Assembly: GCA_945877425.1 (NCBI GenBank) | Contig: CAMCRZ010000028.1 | Location: forward strand, 1-34,964 | Origin: an uncultured Treponema sp. | GTDB lineage: Bacteria; Spirochaetota; Spirochaetia; Treponematales; Treponemataceae | Length of the DNA: 34,964 nucleotides | Direction of reading: 5' to 3' | In this document: piece by piece, positions 15,490-24,376 of the stretch | How the letters are laid out: each line of letters starts with the position of its first letter | How positions within the stretch are numbered: position 1 is the first letter of the stretch | Made by a program: the position numbers and the translations under genes | The notes under the pieces: model-generated | The model's database searches: none | Seen by the model: only the letters and a program-made list of their open reading frames with translations | Told to the model about the DNA's origin: nothing

Positions 15490-17613
15490 CTAAATGGTTG
15501 TAGGAAGAACGTTCAGTACGTCGAGAGAGCCGTTTGTGAGCCGTGAATTGTATGACTTTCCTTCGTAGAAAATCTTAACTTCTTCAAAAAACTTCATGCC
15601 TGGTTTTGCGTAAAGTCTGCAGGTTTTAAACTTTTTGTTTTCCCAGGAAATATCTGCAAATAAATTTCCCTTTAAACTTGCACCGTCAAATTTTCCAGAT
15701 TCAAATCCTTCAGGTAAATTTTCCAGCAGATGAATTTCCACACGACCGTTTGCAATTTTAGAACAAATAATTCCGGAAGTAATATTCAGCAAAAATTCAA
15801 AATTATTTTCCATAAGAACATTGCCTGTATTTTCAAAATCATCTTTTTTAGAATTCAATTTGTCCTGCTGAACAGGCTTTAACTTTTTAAGCATATCCTT
15901 GTATTTGACAACATCATCATTATTTTCAGGAACGCCTAAATATTCATTTGCAGTAACGGCACATTTAAAAAGTTCTGTAAGAAGCATTGTATCTTCCGGC
16001 GTTTCTTCTCCAAGATAAACCGTTGTTCCGTCAGAAGTAGTGTAGCCGCTTGAAAAAGAAGGAACAAGAACTTTGTTTTTATTTTCATTTTGAGAAACTA
16101 AATAGTTGCAGAAAAAGTCAGCAGCGTTTTTAATTAAGTGATAATTTTTCTTAAGAAATTTTTTGTCAAGAGAATATTCGTAATGAGAAAGAATTGAAGC
16201 GGCGTTGTAAATAAGACCAAACGGTTTGTAACTGAAAGACATATCTGTGCCGCAAGGACTTGTGTCTCCCCATAAATCGCTGGAGTTATGAGAAACACTT
16301 CCGTTTTTGCCGTAAATTTCTGATGCTGATTTTTTTCCGTTAAGGTTTAATTTTTTTTCAAGCGTAAAAAATGAAGAGGCATAATTTTTCAATCCGCAGC
16401 TGTCAGCACAATTTAAAAACAAAGACTGGCTTTCTAAATCATACCTTACTTTTTTAAGTTCATTGTTTTTGTTAAGCCACAATCCGTTTTTTAAAGGAGG
16501 AAGCTTTCCAGATTTTTTAATCGATGAAATAAGCATATAACGGCTGAACTTCCATTTTAATTCATTAAAGCTTTTACTTTCTTTTTTTGTCATTAAATCT
16601 TTAGCAGAAATTTTTCTTTCTTCGTCTTGAGAATTTCCAAGAGAAAAACTTACGCTGTTAAAGTCAGCAGAAAAATCATTTATGTGGGCAGTCCGGATTT
16701 TGTCGTATTGACCGCATGAAGCAAAGCAAAGTTTTTTCAATGCACGTTCGCTTGCTTTTGCTGCCAGAGCCTTTAAATTTTTCTTTACGTTTCCGCCTTT
16801 CTTCGCATAACTTTTTTTTCCGAATGCAGATTCAACATCAATAAAAAGCGTAACTTCATCAGCCTGTTCAATTACAAGTGATGAGCCGGTTGTGTAAATT
16901 CTTCCGTTGTAAGTGCTTGCGTTAATCATTGTGGAGTAAGGAATGCTGCTTATGCTTTCGCTAGCAATTGTGTCTTCTCCAAGTGAAAATTTTCTTATGG
17001 AATTTTCGTCTTCAATCGATGCACGTAAGTAAATGCTTTTTGGTGTAGAAGCCCAGATGTGAAGTACAAGCACGTCTTCCTGAGAAGAAATAAATGCTTC
17101 ACGGTAATAAGTTATGCTGCTTCCGATTGTGTTTTTTGAAAGATCATTTGTACTTGGAACAACGCTTTCAACTGAAAAAGAGGTTTCTGCTATTGCTGAT
17201 TTTAAGTTCAATTCCCTTTTGTAAAAATTTAAGTTTTTAAACTGATTTTTCCGTTCAATGCCTGATGATGTTCCGTTTAGTCCGAAACTTTCTTCGTCAT
17301 AAAAATCAATGTGAATTTTTCCGGCGCATTTGTAGTAAGCCTGCTCTTCCGGAACAGAAGTGAAATTTTCCAGAACAACTTCCTGTGCTTCACTAATGCG
17401 GTTTAAGTTTACAAGTTCCCGAATTTTTTTAAGGGAAGCTTTTGCGTTTTTGTTATTTCTGTCAGCGTAAATTTTTGACCATACAGATTCTTCGTTAAGT
17501 TCAATTATTTCATGACCGGCTTTTCCGTAAATCATTGCACCAAGTCGTCCGTTGCCAAGTGGAAATGCTTCGTTCCAGTTTTCAGCGCTTTCGTTATACC
17601 AAATAGAATTCAT
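15490..17613 (-). CDS. GH95-like (alpha-L-fucosidase family) protein with degenerate catalytic region
   Basis: A 707-residue protein without a signal peptide. The N-terminus matches glycoside hydrolase family 95 (WYNESAENWNEAFPLGNGRLGAM, ELNEESVWS, DRNN, KIRELV), and the barrel retains SHNSSDLWGDTSP (W448-D450) and HYEYSLDKKFLKKNYHLIKNAADFF. Two catalytic segments differ. The family's NIN...NYW motif is replaced by DLESQSLFLN (392-401), so both key Asn positions become Glu394 and Gln396. The usual SPS.SPEN with the general acid is VPSFSSGY (517-524), without the Glu. Hydrolysis as in Bifidobacterium AfcA is therefore doubtful; it may bind sugar only or have a changed activity. The ATG has a GAGGT ribosome-binding site. 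It is transcribed alone, divergently from pyrB. Confidence 0.8.
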   Translation of the reverse strand: MNSIWYNESAENWNEAFPLGNGRLGAMIYGKAGHEIIELNEESVWSKIYADRNNKNAKASLKKIRELVNLNRISEAQEVVLENFTSVPEEQAYYKCAGKIHIDFYDEESFGLNGTSSGIERKNQFKNLNFYKRELNLKSAIAETSFSVESVVPSTNDLSKNTIGSSITYYREAFISSQEDVLVLHIWASTPKSIYLRASIEDENSIRKFSLGEDTIASESISSIPYSTMINASTYNGRIYTTGSSLVIEQADEVTLFIDVESAFGKKSYAKKGGNVKKNLKALAAKASERALKKLCFASCGQYDKIRTAHINDFSADFNSVSFSLGNSQDEERKISAKDLMTKKESKSFNELKWKFSRYMLISSIKKSGKLPPLKNGLWLNKNNELKKVRYDLESQSLFLNCADSCGLKNYASSFFTLEKKLNLNGKKSASEIYGKNGSVSHNSSDLWGDTSPCGTDMSFSYKPFGLIYNAASILSHYEYSLDKKFLKKNYHLIKNAADFFCNYLVSQNENKNKVLVPSFSSGYTTSDGTTVYLGEETPEDTMLLTELFKCAVTANEYLGVPENNDDVVKYKDMLKKLKPVQQDKLNSKKDDFENTGNVLMENNFEFLLNITSGIICSKIANGRVEIHLLENLPEGFESGKFDGASLKGNLFADISWENKKFKTCRLYAKPGMKFFEEVKIFYEGKSYNSRLTNGSLDVLNVLPTTI

Positions 17614-17660
17614 ATTTACCTCATCACTTGATGTTAAAATTAAATGCTACAATTTCTACT

Positions 17661-17669
17661 ATTTTACCA
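17661..17669 (-). promoter_or_regulatory. Extended -10 promoter for the GH95-like gene
   Basis: Minus strand TGG-TAAAAT, within ATGTGGTAAAATAGT. It would give a leader of about 40 nt with a GAGGT ribosome-binding site. No -35 is needed for an extended -10, and none is evident. Confidence 0.45.
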
Positions 17670-17752
17670 CATATTTTTGTAATTAGACACATTGTGCGTA
17701 AAAAAGTTGCAGTTTTGCTTATTCTGTGCCTTTAGCAAATTTGGCTGGAGCG

Positions 17753-17758
17753 TATAAT
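17753..17758 (+). promoter_or_regulatory. Probable -10 of pyrBI
   Basis: A perfect TATAAT, with a leader of about 50 nt to pyrB. The -35 is poor (TTTAGC at 17731-17736, 16 bp). TATGAT at 17776-17781 is an alternative. No UTP-sensing slippage tract or attenuator hairpin is visible in the leader. Confidence 0.4.
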
Positions 17759-17815
17759 TTACTTAACTGAGCAATTATGATAAAATGCAAAAAATAAATT
17801 GTGCGGGGTACTGTA

Positions 17816-18739
17816 ATGTTAAAAGGAAGGCATATTATTGAGCCTGGTAATTTAAGCGTAAGTGAAATTGATGAAATTTGTTCATTGGCAGAGCAGATTA
17901 TTGTTGATCCAGTTTCGTTTCAAGATGTGTGTCGTGGGAAAATTCTTGCGACACTTTTTTTTGAGCCAAGTACAAGAACAAGGCTTTCATTTGAAGCAGC
18001 AATGCTTCATCTTGGTGGAACAGTCGAAGGCTTTTCTGATGCAGCTTCCACTTCTTCTACAAAAGGCGAAACTTTAGCCGATACAATTCGTGTTGTAAGT
18101 TCATACGTTGATGTAATTGCAATGCGTTCTCCAAAAGAAGGTGCAGCTCTTCTTGCATCGCATTATTCTTCAGTACCAGTTATAAATGCAGGCGACGGCG
18201 GACATTATCACCCAACGCAGACTTTAACTGATCTTGTTACAATCCGCGGGTTGCGTGGAAGTTACGAAGGTCAGACAGTTGGTTTTTGCGGCGACTTAAA
18301 GTTTGGAAGAACAGTTCACTCTCTTGCAAAGGCAATGAGTTTGTATAAGGGAAACAAATTTATTTTCATCAGTCCGGAAGAGCTTAAAGTTCCTGAATGG
18401 ATTACGGAAGATATTTTAAAACCTGCAGGCATTGAATTTACTACAGCTGAACGTCTGGAAGATGTAATTGGCGAACTTGATGTTTTGTATATGACACGTG
18501 TTCAAAAAGAGCGTTTCTTTAACGAACAGGATTATATCCGCTTAAAAGACAGTTACATTCTTGATAAAGAAAAAATGCGTCTTGCAAAAAAAGATATGAT
18601 TGTACTTCATCCGCTGCCAAGAGTAAACGAAATTCTCCCGGAAGTTGATGAAGATCCACGTGCAGCTTATTTCAAGCAGGTAAAATACGGAATGTTCGCA
18701 AGAATGGCACTTATAGCAAAAGTTACAGGCTGTCTGTAA
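17816..18739 (+). CDS. pyrB: Aspartate carbamoyltransferase catalytic subunit
   Basis: A 307-residue enzyme joining carbamoyl phosphate and aspartate, the first committed step of pyrimidine synthesis. The carbamoyl-phosphate site [13 protein letters not shown] has Ser52-Thr-Arg-Thr-Arg56. Other motifs are [10 protein letters not shown] (Lys83), [15 protein letters not shown] (His132-Gln135), the aspartate-binding TRVQKERF and HPLPRVNEI. The ATG at 17816, with GGGG upstream, matches the usual N-terminus; an in-frame GTG at 17801 would add five residues and has no ribosome-binding site. pyrI follows after 13 bp, so a PyrB6-PyrI6 type allosteric holoenzyme is expected. Confidence 0.95.
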   Translation: MLKGRHIIEPGNLSVSEIDEICSLAEQIIVDPVSFQDVCRGKILATLFFEPSTRTRLSFEAAMLHLGGTVEGFSDAASTSSTKGETLADTIRVVSSYVDVIAMRSPKEGAALLASHYSSVPVINAGDGGHYHPTQTLTDLVTIRGLRGSYEGQTVGFCGDLKFGRTVHSLAKAMSLYKGNKFIFISPEELKVPEWITEDILKPAGIEFTTAERLEDVIGELDVLYMTRVQKERFFNEQDYIRLKDSYILDKEKMRLAKKDMIVLHPLPRVNEILPEVDEDPRAAYFKQVKYGMFARMALIAKVTGCL

Positions 18740-18752
18740 TAAGGAAAGTAAA

Positions 18753-19202
18753 ATGTTAAATATTGAAGAAATAAAAAACGGCTTAGTTATTGATCACATT
18801 CAGGCAGGACTTGGATGGAAAGTTTTTAAGTGGCTTGGTCTTGATAAGGCAAATTTTACAACAGCTTTAGTAGTAAACGCTCAGTCACAAAAATCAGGAA
18901 AAAAAGACATTATTAAAGTTGATAACATTATCAACATTGACTACAGTGTGCTGGGCTACATTGATTCAAACATTACAGTTAACGTTATTCAGGATGGAAA
19001 AATTGTCCGCAAAATAAAGATGGAACTTCCTGAAAAAATTGAAGGCGTAATTGAATGTAAAAATCCACGGTGCATTACAGTTACAGAGCATTACGTAAAA
19101 TCAGAATTCAGGCTTACCAACAAAGATAAAAAACAGTACCGCTGTATTTATTGTGATGCAACTTATCAGTCTGGTGTGCTTGGTAAAATTGAAGAAGAAT
19201 AA
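18753..19202 (+). CDS. pyrI: Aspartate carbamoyltransferase regulatory subunit
   Basis: A 149-residue regulatory chain that binds nucleotide effectors and joins catalytic trimers. The N-terminal allosteric domain includes NGLVIDHIQAGLGWKVFKWL. The C-terminal zinc domain has Cys102 (x4) Cys107 and Cys131 (x2) Cys134, in CKNPRC and CIYC. All four ligands are present. An AAGGA ribosome-binding site precedes the ATG. The gene lies 13 bp after pyrB in the same operon. Feedback by CTP/UTP and activation by ATP are family properties, not tested here. A small AAACC-TTTT-GGTTT hairpin follows the stop but has no T-run. Confidence 0.95.
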   Translation: MLNIEEIKNGLVIDHIQAGLGWKVFKWLGLDKANFTTALVVNAQSQKSGKKDIIKVDNIINIDYSVLGYIDSNITVNVIQDGKIVRKIKMELPEKIEGVIECKNPRCITVTEHYVKSEFRLTNKDKKQYRCIYCDATYQSGVLGKIEEE

Positions 19203-19247
19203 ACCTTTTGGTTTAAATGAGACTTGCCGCAACAAGATAAAAATCAT

Positions 19248-19253
19248 TATATT
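19248..19253 (+). promoter_or_regulatory. -10 hexamer for leaderless transcription of the M48 protease gene
   Basis: TATATT followed by exactly 6 nt (all A) and then the ATG at 19260. TTGCCG at 19224-19229 could be a -35 with an 18-bp spacer. No ribosome-binding site is present. This element supports 19260 over the upstream in-frame TTG at 19224. Confidence 0.5.
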
Positions 19254-19259
19254 AAAAAA

Positions 19260-20537
19260 ATGATTAACGGTTTATTTTTTATTTTATTTTTGGCAGGAAC
19301 AGGGTTAAACTTTGTTTTTAAGCAAGTGCTGGAATTTATTGATTTTAAATTCCGCCAGAAACATGGAACTGAAATTCCTGCTGAACTTCAATCTTATCTT
19401 GAAAAAGAAAATCTTGAAAAAACAGTAAAGTACGAAAACGAAAATTATTTTGCATGGATTCCATTTTCCATTTGCTCTACGTCACTTTCAGTTTTTCTTG
19501 TTGTAAGCGGATATTTTCCTGCTGTGTTTGAATTTTCAAAAAGCCTTACAGACAACGCTTATCTTGGGGTTTTAATTTTTTCTGTTTTAACTTCCATTCC
19601 GTCTGCATTGCTTTCCATTCCGTTCAATTTATGGGACGAATTTAAAATCGAAAAGAAATACGGCTTTTCAAATATGACTTTAAAAATGTTCATTGTAGAC
19701 GGACTTAAAAATGTGCTTCTTAATTTAGTTCTGTCACTTCCGCTTTTGCTTATATTTACTTTCATTTTAATTCATGCAAGCCAGTGGTGGTGGATTTTAG
19801 TAAGTTTGGTAACAATTGTTTTCAGCCTTTTAGTAAGTTACATTTATCCGGTTTTGCTTGCACCTATTTTCAATAAGTTTACGCCTCTTGAAAACGAAGA
19901 GCTTAAAGTAAAACTTGAAAAGCTTTTGGAAAAGTGCGGATTTAAAGCCAGCGGAATTTTTCAGATGGACGCTTCAAAAAGAAGCAATCACTCAAACGCA
20001 TACTTTACGGGCTTTGGAAAAAACAAGCGCATTGTTTTGTTTGACACTTTGCTGAAACAACTTGATGATGACGAAATTGAAGCTGTTCTTGGCCACGAAC
20101 TGGGACATTACAAAAAGCATCACATTATAAAAAGAATGGCTGTATCTTTGCCGCTGCTTTTTATAGCAATGTTTTTAATCAGCCTGTTGATAAAACTTCC
20201 GTCCCTTTACACTGATTTTGGATTTTCAGCTGATATTTTAAAATCTTCGGACAAAGGTGCTGTGGCATTTTTGCAGCTGGCAATTATTCCTCTTGCAACT
20301 TCTGCGTTTGAAGGATTTAACTGGATTGTAAAATTCATAAGCAATCACTTTAGCAGGAAAGATGAATTTGAAGCCGACAGATTCAGTGCTGAACTTTGCG
20401 GAAGCGGTAAGCCTCTTTCTTCTGCATTGATAAAACTTAACAAGGAAAATCTGTCTGAAGTTCAGGTTCCTGAAATTTATTCAATGTTCTGCTACAGTCA
20501 TCCGCCGCTAATGGAAAGAATAAACGCTGTAAAATAA
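19260..20537 (+). CDS. M48-family membrane zinc metalloprotease (Ste24/CAAX prenyl protease type)
   Basis: A 425-residue integral membrane protease. The zinc site HELGH is at 279-283, with the third ligand Glu371 in the EFEAD motif. The sequence before it, SNHSNAYFTGFGKNKRIVLFDTLL, is typical of Ste24-like members. There are several membrane helices (residues 2-20, about 63-80, 96-118, 145-180, 292-315 and 330-355). The length fits bacterial Ste24 homologues and not the ~290-residue HtpX. Bacteria do not normally prenylate CAAX proteins, so the role is probably membrane protein quality control. The ATG at 19260 is preferred because of the -10 exactly 6 nt upstream, and because it starts directly with the first membrane helix. 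Transcription is probably separate from pyrBI. Confidence 0.88.
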   Translation: MINGLFFILFLAGTGLNFVFKQVLEFIDFKFRQKHGTEIPAELQSYLEKENLEKTVKYENENYFAWIPFSICSTSLSVFLVVSGYFPAVFEFSKSLTDNAYLGVLIFSVLTSIPSALLSIPFNLWDEFKIEKKYGFSNMTLKMFIVDGLKNVLLNLVLSLPLLLIFTFILIHASQWWWILVSLVTIVFSLLVSYIYPVLLAPIFNKFTPLENEELKVKLEKLLEKCGFKASGIFQMDASKRSNHSNAYFTGFGKNKRIVLFDTLLKQLDDDEIEAVLGHELGHYKKHHIIKRMAVSLPLLFIAMFLISLLIKLPSLYTDFGFSADILKSSDKGAVAFLQLAIIPLATSAFEGFNWIVKFISNHFSRKDEFEADRFSAELCGSGKPLSSALIKLNKENLSEVQVPEIYSMFCYSHPPLMERINAVK

Positions 20538-20554
20538 TTTAGTGTAATAAAAAA

Positions 20555-20599
20555 GGGCTGCCTGAGAAGTTAAGTTTGCTTTTCCTGCAGCCCGTTTTT
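20555..20599. terminator. Bidirectional rho-independent terminator between the M48 protease and ackA genes
   Basis: GGGCTGC (20555-20561) pairs with GCAGCCC (20587-20593). An inner helix GAGAAG/CTTTTC extends the stem, and T5 follows at 20595-20599. An A-run just before the left arm makes it usable on the minus strand for ackA. The left arm resembles that of the terminator at 34911. Confidence 0.75.
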
Positions 20600-20607
20600 A
20601 TTTAGAT

Positions 20608-21951
20608 TTAGTTTTTCTTTGGCGGACGAGCAATTACTTTTGCAATGTTCGGACGCTTTACTAAATCACCTTTTAAGCCTTCTTCACGGGCTTTGTTTAC
20701 GTAATCAGGACTTTGGAAACTGTAAGTAAAGTTTGTGTGAATGTCGTAAGTTCCTTTCATCAAAGCGTAAGCATCTTCTGTCATTACAAGTTCTTCGTCT
20801 GTAGGAATTACAAAAATCTTTGTTGCACTGTCATCTGCACTGATGCATGTTTCGGCATTTCCTGTGAAAGACCATTCGTTTTTCTGTGCATCGATTTTTA
20901 TGCCGTAATTTTCCAAGCCAGAGCAAGCCTTAAATCTTGTAATAGGTCCTCTTTCTCCAACACCTGCTGTCCAGACAATTGCATCAACGTGACCAAGTTC
21001 AGCCATAAATGCACCGATGTATTTTTTAATGCGGAGTGCTTCCATTTCAATAGAAAGCTGGCAGAGTTTATCGCCTTTTGCAGCGTCAATTTCTATGTCA
21101 CGGCGGTCTGAATATTTGCCTGTAATTCCAAGGCAGCCGCACTTTTTATTTAAAGCCTTGTCCATTTCGTCAGCGCTCATTCCTGTTTTGCGCATAATGT
21201 AGAACGGAAGGGCAGGGTCCAAATCGCCAGAACGTGTTCCCATTACAAGACCTTCAAGCGGTGTAATTCCCATTGTTGTATCATAGCAGACACCGTTTTT
21301 TACAGCGCACATTGAAGAGCCGTTTCCTATGTGGCATATGATGATGTTTGTATCTTTTGGATCTTTTCCAAGAAGAACGGCAGCACGTTTTGCAGTATAC
21401 AGGAAAGAAGTTCCGTGGAAACCGTAACGGCGTGCTGCGTATTTTTCGTACCATTCACGAGGAATTGCGTATTGGAAAGTTTCTTCTGGCATTGTCTGGT
21501 GCCAGGCTGTATCCATAATTGCAGCGTGCGGAACATCAGGCATAACTTTCTGTGCAGCTTCAATTCCCATAATGTTTGCAGGCATATGAAGCGGTCCTAA
21601 ATCAATTACTTCACGGAATCCGTCAAGAACTTCTGGAGTAATTAAAACAGACTTTGTAAATTTTTCGCCGCCATGAAGTACACGATGACCTACGGCACCA
21701 ATTTCGTCCATTGATTTGATAACGCCAACTTCGCTGTCAGTGATTTCTTTGATGATTAATTCAATTGCTTCTTTGTGAGTAGGGCAAGGTGATTCGATTT
21801 CTGTCTTTTTGCCCTTTGCTTTGTGCGTAATGCAGGAACCGTCAATTCCGATGCGTTCAACTACGCCATTAGCCATAACTTCTTTATTGTCCCAATCATA
21901 AACCTGATATTTTGCAGATGAAGATCCGCAGTTAAGTGTAAGAATTACCAT
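20608..21951 (-). CDS. ackA: Acetate kinase with C-terminal extension
   Basis: A 447-residue enzyme interconverting acetyl phosphate + ADP and acetate + ATP, the energy-yielding end of mixed-acid fermentation. The ASKHA-fold motifs are intact: [11 protein letters not shown] (Asn7), GHRVLHGG (Arg90), [10 protein letters not shown] (Asp147), YGFHGTS (His179), [27 protein letters not shown] and WTAGVGER. Most acetate kinases are near 400 residues. This one has about 45 extra residues after the usual end ([13 protein letters not shown] to RPPKKN), which I believe treponemal homologues share. A GAGG ribosome-binding site lies 5 nt before the ATG, and a sigma-70 promoter lies 40 bp upstream. No pta gene is nearby. 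Confidence 0.95.
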   Translation of the reverse strand: MVILTLNCGSSSAKYQVYDWDNKEVMANGVVERIGIDGSCITHKAKGKKTEIESPCPTHKEAIELIIKEITDSEVGVIKSMDEIGAVGHRVLHGGEKFTKSVLITPEVLDGFREVIDLGPLHMPANIMGIEAAQKVMPDVPHAAIMDTAWHQTMPEETFQYAIPREWYEKYAARRYGFHGTSFLYTAKRAAVLLGKDPKDTNIIICHIGNGSSMCAVKNGVCYDTTMGITPLEGLVMGTRSGDLDPALPFYIMRKTGMSADEMDKALNKKCGCLGITGKYSDRRDIEIDAAKGDKLCQLSIEMEALRIKKYIGAFMAELGHVDAIVWTAGVGERGPITRFKACSGLENYGIKIDAQKNEWSFTGNAETCISADDSATKIFVIPTDEELVMTEDAYALMKGTYDIHTNFTYSFQSPDYVNKAREEGLKGDLVKRPNIAKVIARPPKKN

Positions 21952-21989
21952 AACGACCTCGAAAAAAATATATGTCTGATATGTTTTTG

Positions 21990-22018
21990 ATTATAATCAA
22001 TTGAACATTTTTTTGGAA
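21990..22018 (-). promoter_or_regulatory. Sigma-70 promoter of ackA
   Basis: Minus strand TTCCAA (22013-22018), a 17-bp spacer, then a perfect TATAAT (21990-21995). The start of transcription is expected near 21983, giving a leader of about 32 nt. Confidence 0.6.
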
Positions 22019-22060
22019 TAACTTTTTTTAACTTGCTTTGCAACCACTCTAATTGTGGCT

Positions 22061-22095
22061 AAAAAAAACACCGCCAGACTTATGTCCGGCGGTGT
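22061..22095 (-). terminator. Rho-independent terminator of the Ig-like lipoprotein gene
   Basis: ACACCGCC (22068-22075) pairs perfectly with GGCGGTGT (22088-22095). GAC/GTC continues the stem after one mismatch, around a TTAT loop. On the minus strand the stem runs into eight Ts (22061-22068). It is a strong, canonical terminator. Confidence 0.85.
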
Positions 22096-22127
22096 GGTTA
22101 GACAGTAGAATCTAATGTATTACATTA

Positions 22128-24263
22128 TTATTCTGTTATTTCTGAAATAACAAAATCTTTATATGTAATTACTGCTGCATCGTTTACACCATTTGCAAAA
22201 AGGATAGGAAGTGAATTCAAGTCATTTTTTGCTGTAAATGTTGTTGTATAAGTATATGGCTCATTTGCTGTATATTTACTAACAAAACCGCTGTCAAATA
22301 AATTATCTGTGTCAGTTTTAACACAACACATGTTTAAATCGCTTTCAGAAACAATTGTTACAGAAAGAAAATATTTTTTTCCAGCGGTAAGAAGATTTGA
22401 ACCGTCTTCTCCTTTTGCAGTTAAAGTTAACTGAGAAGCCCAGTTGCCCCAATCGGTTGCAGCAGCTTTGTTATGAGTGAAACTTCCATTAGTAGAATAG
22501 TTATCTGTAATACCAGAAGCTTTAGCATCAGTTAAAGGTCCATTTTTTATGTTAGAAGCGTTGTACTGGGTAAATGAAACGCTCTTAATAAGGTTTGTAA
22601 CTTCAATAATGCTAACTGTAGCAGAAGTTGTTAATTCTGTGCCGCCTTCTGGTGTGTATGATACGTTAACAGTTACAGTTCCAGCTGTTGTGCCTGCAGT
22701 AAGAACGTTGCTTGCAATAGATGAGCTTGTTGTGTTGCTGTTAGCAATTTCAAATGTACATTTTTCTGTTACATCATCATAATTTGAATCTTCTACTGTA
22801 AATGTAACTTTTGCTCCTGAAGCAACAGATGAGGATGCAGGTGTTACTGTAATGGATGTAGGTAATTCATAAACAGGTTCTTCTTTTGCGGCAAGGTAAA
22901 TTTCTTTAACTGTAAGTGATCCTGTTCCTTCAAAAATAACTCCAAATTCAGTTGCTGTGTCTTTAGTATCAAAGATATCTACTGGAACCTGATACAAAAC
23001 TCCTGTTGATGTTGTGTGGGCATATTCTGCAACATTCAGCTGAGTATCAGGAATTTTAACAACTGCGTTACCGCTTAATGTAAAGTTAGAAAGGTCGCAG
23101 TCAATTACAATGTATGCATACTTTCCGATTGTTCCTTTTTTAAGATCTTTAAAAGCTAAACATGCTACATAATAGCTTGCTACCCAGCCGTTTCCTGCTG
23201 TAACATTCCATGTACCATCGTCATTTTTTGCATAAGTTGTACCAGAGCCCCATTTGTCGCTCATTGATGCTGTCTCATTGTTCAAGTAATAACTCTTATA
23301 CCAGCTTGTCATATCAATTGGTGCATTAGCATTTTTTACTGTAACAGTTGCATTTGCTGTAGCTGTTTTTTCGTTGTATGTAGCAGTAATTGTTACACTT
23401 ACATCTTCAGAAGCACTGTCAGTTGTTAATGTTTCAGGATTAAATGTAATTTCAGCGTCAGAAACTTCAACTTTTTCTTCGTTACCATCTGTGCCGTAAA
23501 CTGCTTTAACTTTTACTTTGTCAGCAAATACTGTGCTTGTTGCTGTTCCAGTTTCAAATTCTCCTGTAATGTCTTCAACGGTAACTTCAATTTTTTCAAG
23601 GGATTTTATTGTAATTGATGCGTCTTTAGAATCTTCTTTTCCAAGATAGGCAGCTTTAATTGTAACTTTGCTTGTGTCTGATGCTGCAGTTGCTGGCTCA
23701 ACAGTAATTGCTGCTTTATCTGTAACGACTGTTCCTTCTGCGTCATTTTCGTTAGCAAATGCTTTTACAACTACGCCTTCTGTGCTGATTGCATCGCCTG
23801 GTTTGTAAGATGTTTTTGTAAGAGATGTTACATCAAGTTCAATTTTTGCAATAGGTCTTGCGATTGTAATTTTGCAAGATGCGGTTTTTGTTGTGTCTTT
23901 TACAAGTGTGATTGTAACTTCAATTTCTTCTGTTTCAGAGTTTCCAGAGAATTTAAGTTTTCCATCATCTGTTCCATTTTCTACCGGGATTGATACGGTA
24001 TAGTCTGTAGATGGGATTACTGTATCTGCTACACCGTTTAAAGTTGCTGTAACTGTAAAGTTACTAACGTCAGGAATGGTGTCTCCTTCTACGAATGCTT
24101 TTTTTACTGATTCTACGCTCAGATCTGTTACTTCATATTTTGGAGTTACGGGCTTTTTATTGTCGTCGCTGCCCCCCCCATCAGAACATGAAACGATTCC
24201 AAGCGATCCAAAAATCAAAGTGGCACTTGTTAATACCGCTGCCAAGAGTTTGCTTTTTTTCAT
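22128..24263 (-). CDS. Large Ig-like-repeat lipoprotein with putative carbohydrate-binding domains
   Basis: A 711-residue exported lipoprotein. The ATG at 24263 has a GAGGAG ribosome-binding site; an in-frame start at 24308 does not. The signal peptide ends in the lipobox GIVSC, with lipidated Cys26, followed by SDGGGSDD. Residues 40-325 hold about three bacterial Ig-like modules (IPDVSNFTVTATLNG, KPGDAISTEGVVVKA, VFADKVKVKAVYG). Residues about 330-470 form a beta-sandwich with many Trp/Tyr (WYKSYYLNNE, NGWVASYYVACLAF). A Big_2-like domain follows (TSITVTPASSSVASGAKV), and the end (about 570-711) looks like a CBM4/9-type sandwich (SVSFTQYNA, DWGNWASQLTLTA, ITYKDFVISEI). This suggests surface binding of polysaccharide. 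A G8 tract just after Cys26 may make it phase variable. Confidence 0.8.
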   Translation of the reverse strand: MKKSKLLAAVLTSATLIFGSLGIVSCSDGGGSDDNKKPVTPKYEVTDLSVESVKKAFVEGDTIPDVSNFTVTATLNGVADTVIPSTDYTVSIPVENGTDDGKLKFSGNSETEEIEVTITLVKDTTKTASCKITIARPIAKIELDVTSLTKTSYKPGDAISTEGVVVKAFANENDAEGTVVTDKAAITVEPATAASDTSKVTIKAAYLGKEDSKDASITIKSLEKIEVTVEDITGEFETGTATSTVFADKVKVKAVYGTDGNEEKVEVSDAEITFNPETLTTDSASEDVSVTITATYNEKTATANATVTVKNANAPIDMTSWYKSYYLNNETASMSDKWGSGTTYAKNDDGTWNVTAGNGWVASYYVACLAFKDLKKGTIGKYAYIVIDCDLSNFTLSGNAVVKIPDTQLNVAEYAHTTSTGVLYQVPVDIFDTKDTATEFGVIFEGTGSLTVKEIYLAAKEEPVYELPTSITVTPASSSVASGAKVTFTVEDSNYDDVTEKCTFEIANSNTTSSSIASNVLTAGTTAGTVTVNVSYTPEGGTELTTSATVSIIEVTNLIKSVSFTQYNASNIKNGPLTDAKASGITDNYSTNGSFTHNKAAATDWGNWASQLTLTAKGEDGSNLLTAGKKYFLSVTIVSESDLNMCCVKTDTDNLFDSGFVSKYTANEPYTYTTTFTAKNDLNSLPILFANGVNDAAVITYKDFVISEITE
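24172..24179 (-). repeat. G8 homopolymer inside the lipoprotein coding sequence
   Basis: Eight consecutive Gs on the coding strand encode Gly29-Gly30 and the first two bases of Gly31, three codons after the lipidated Cys. A one-base slip would shift the frame and end the protein early. Poly-G tracts are known contingency elements in Treponema pallidum. Confidence 0.7.
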
Positions 24264-24376
24264 AAAATATGCTCCTCTATCTAAAAGAATTGTTTTTTTG
24301 CGAGTCATAAGAAACGCAAATACATTAAACCGTAAAAATGAAACTTTTTTGTAGTTTTGTTTTTACCCTAGTTTTT

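Noticed and set aside
17760..17815. Pyrimidine attenuator or slippage start in the pyrBI leader
   Set aside because: No leader peptide, terminator hairpin or U-tract at the start of transcription is visible.
19224..19259. TTG start for the M48 protease
   Set aside because: There is no ribosome-binding site, and the added 12 residues are polar and precede the first membrane helix. The ATG at 19260 has a -10 exactly 6 nt upstream.
20713..21111. 132-residue open frame on the plus strand
   Set aside because: It is antisense to ackA, Cys/Phe rich as expected of a shadow frame, and has no ribosome-binding site.
22041..22060. Short CCAC/GTGG hairpin between the ackA promoter and the lipoprotein terminator
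   Set aside because: The four-base stem is too short to separate from chance.
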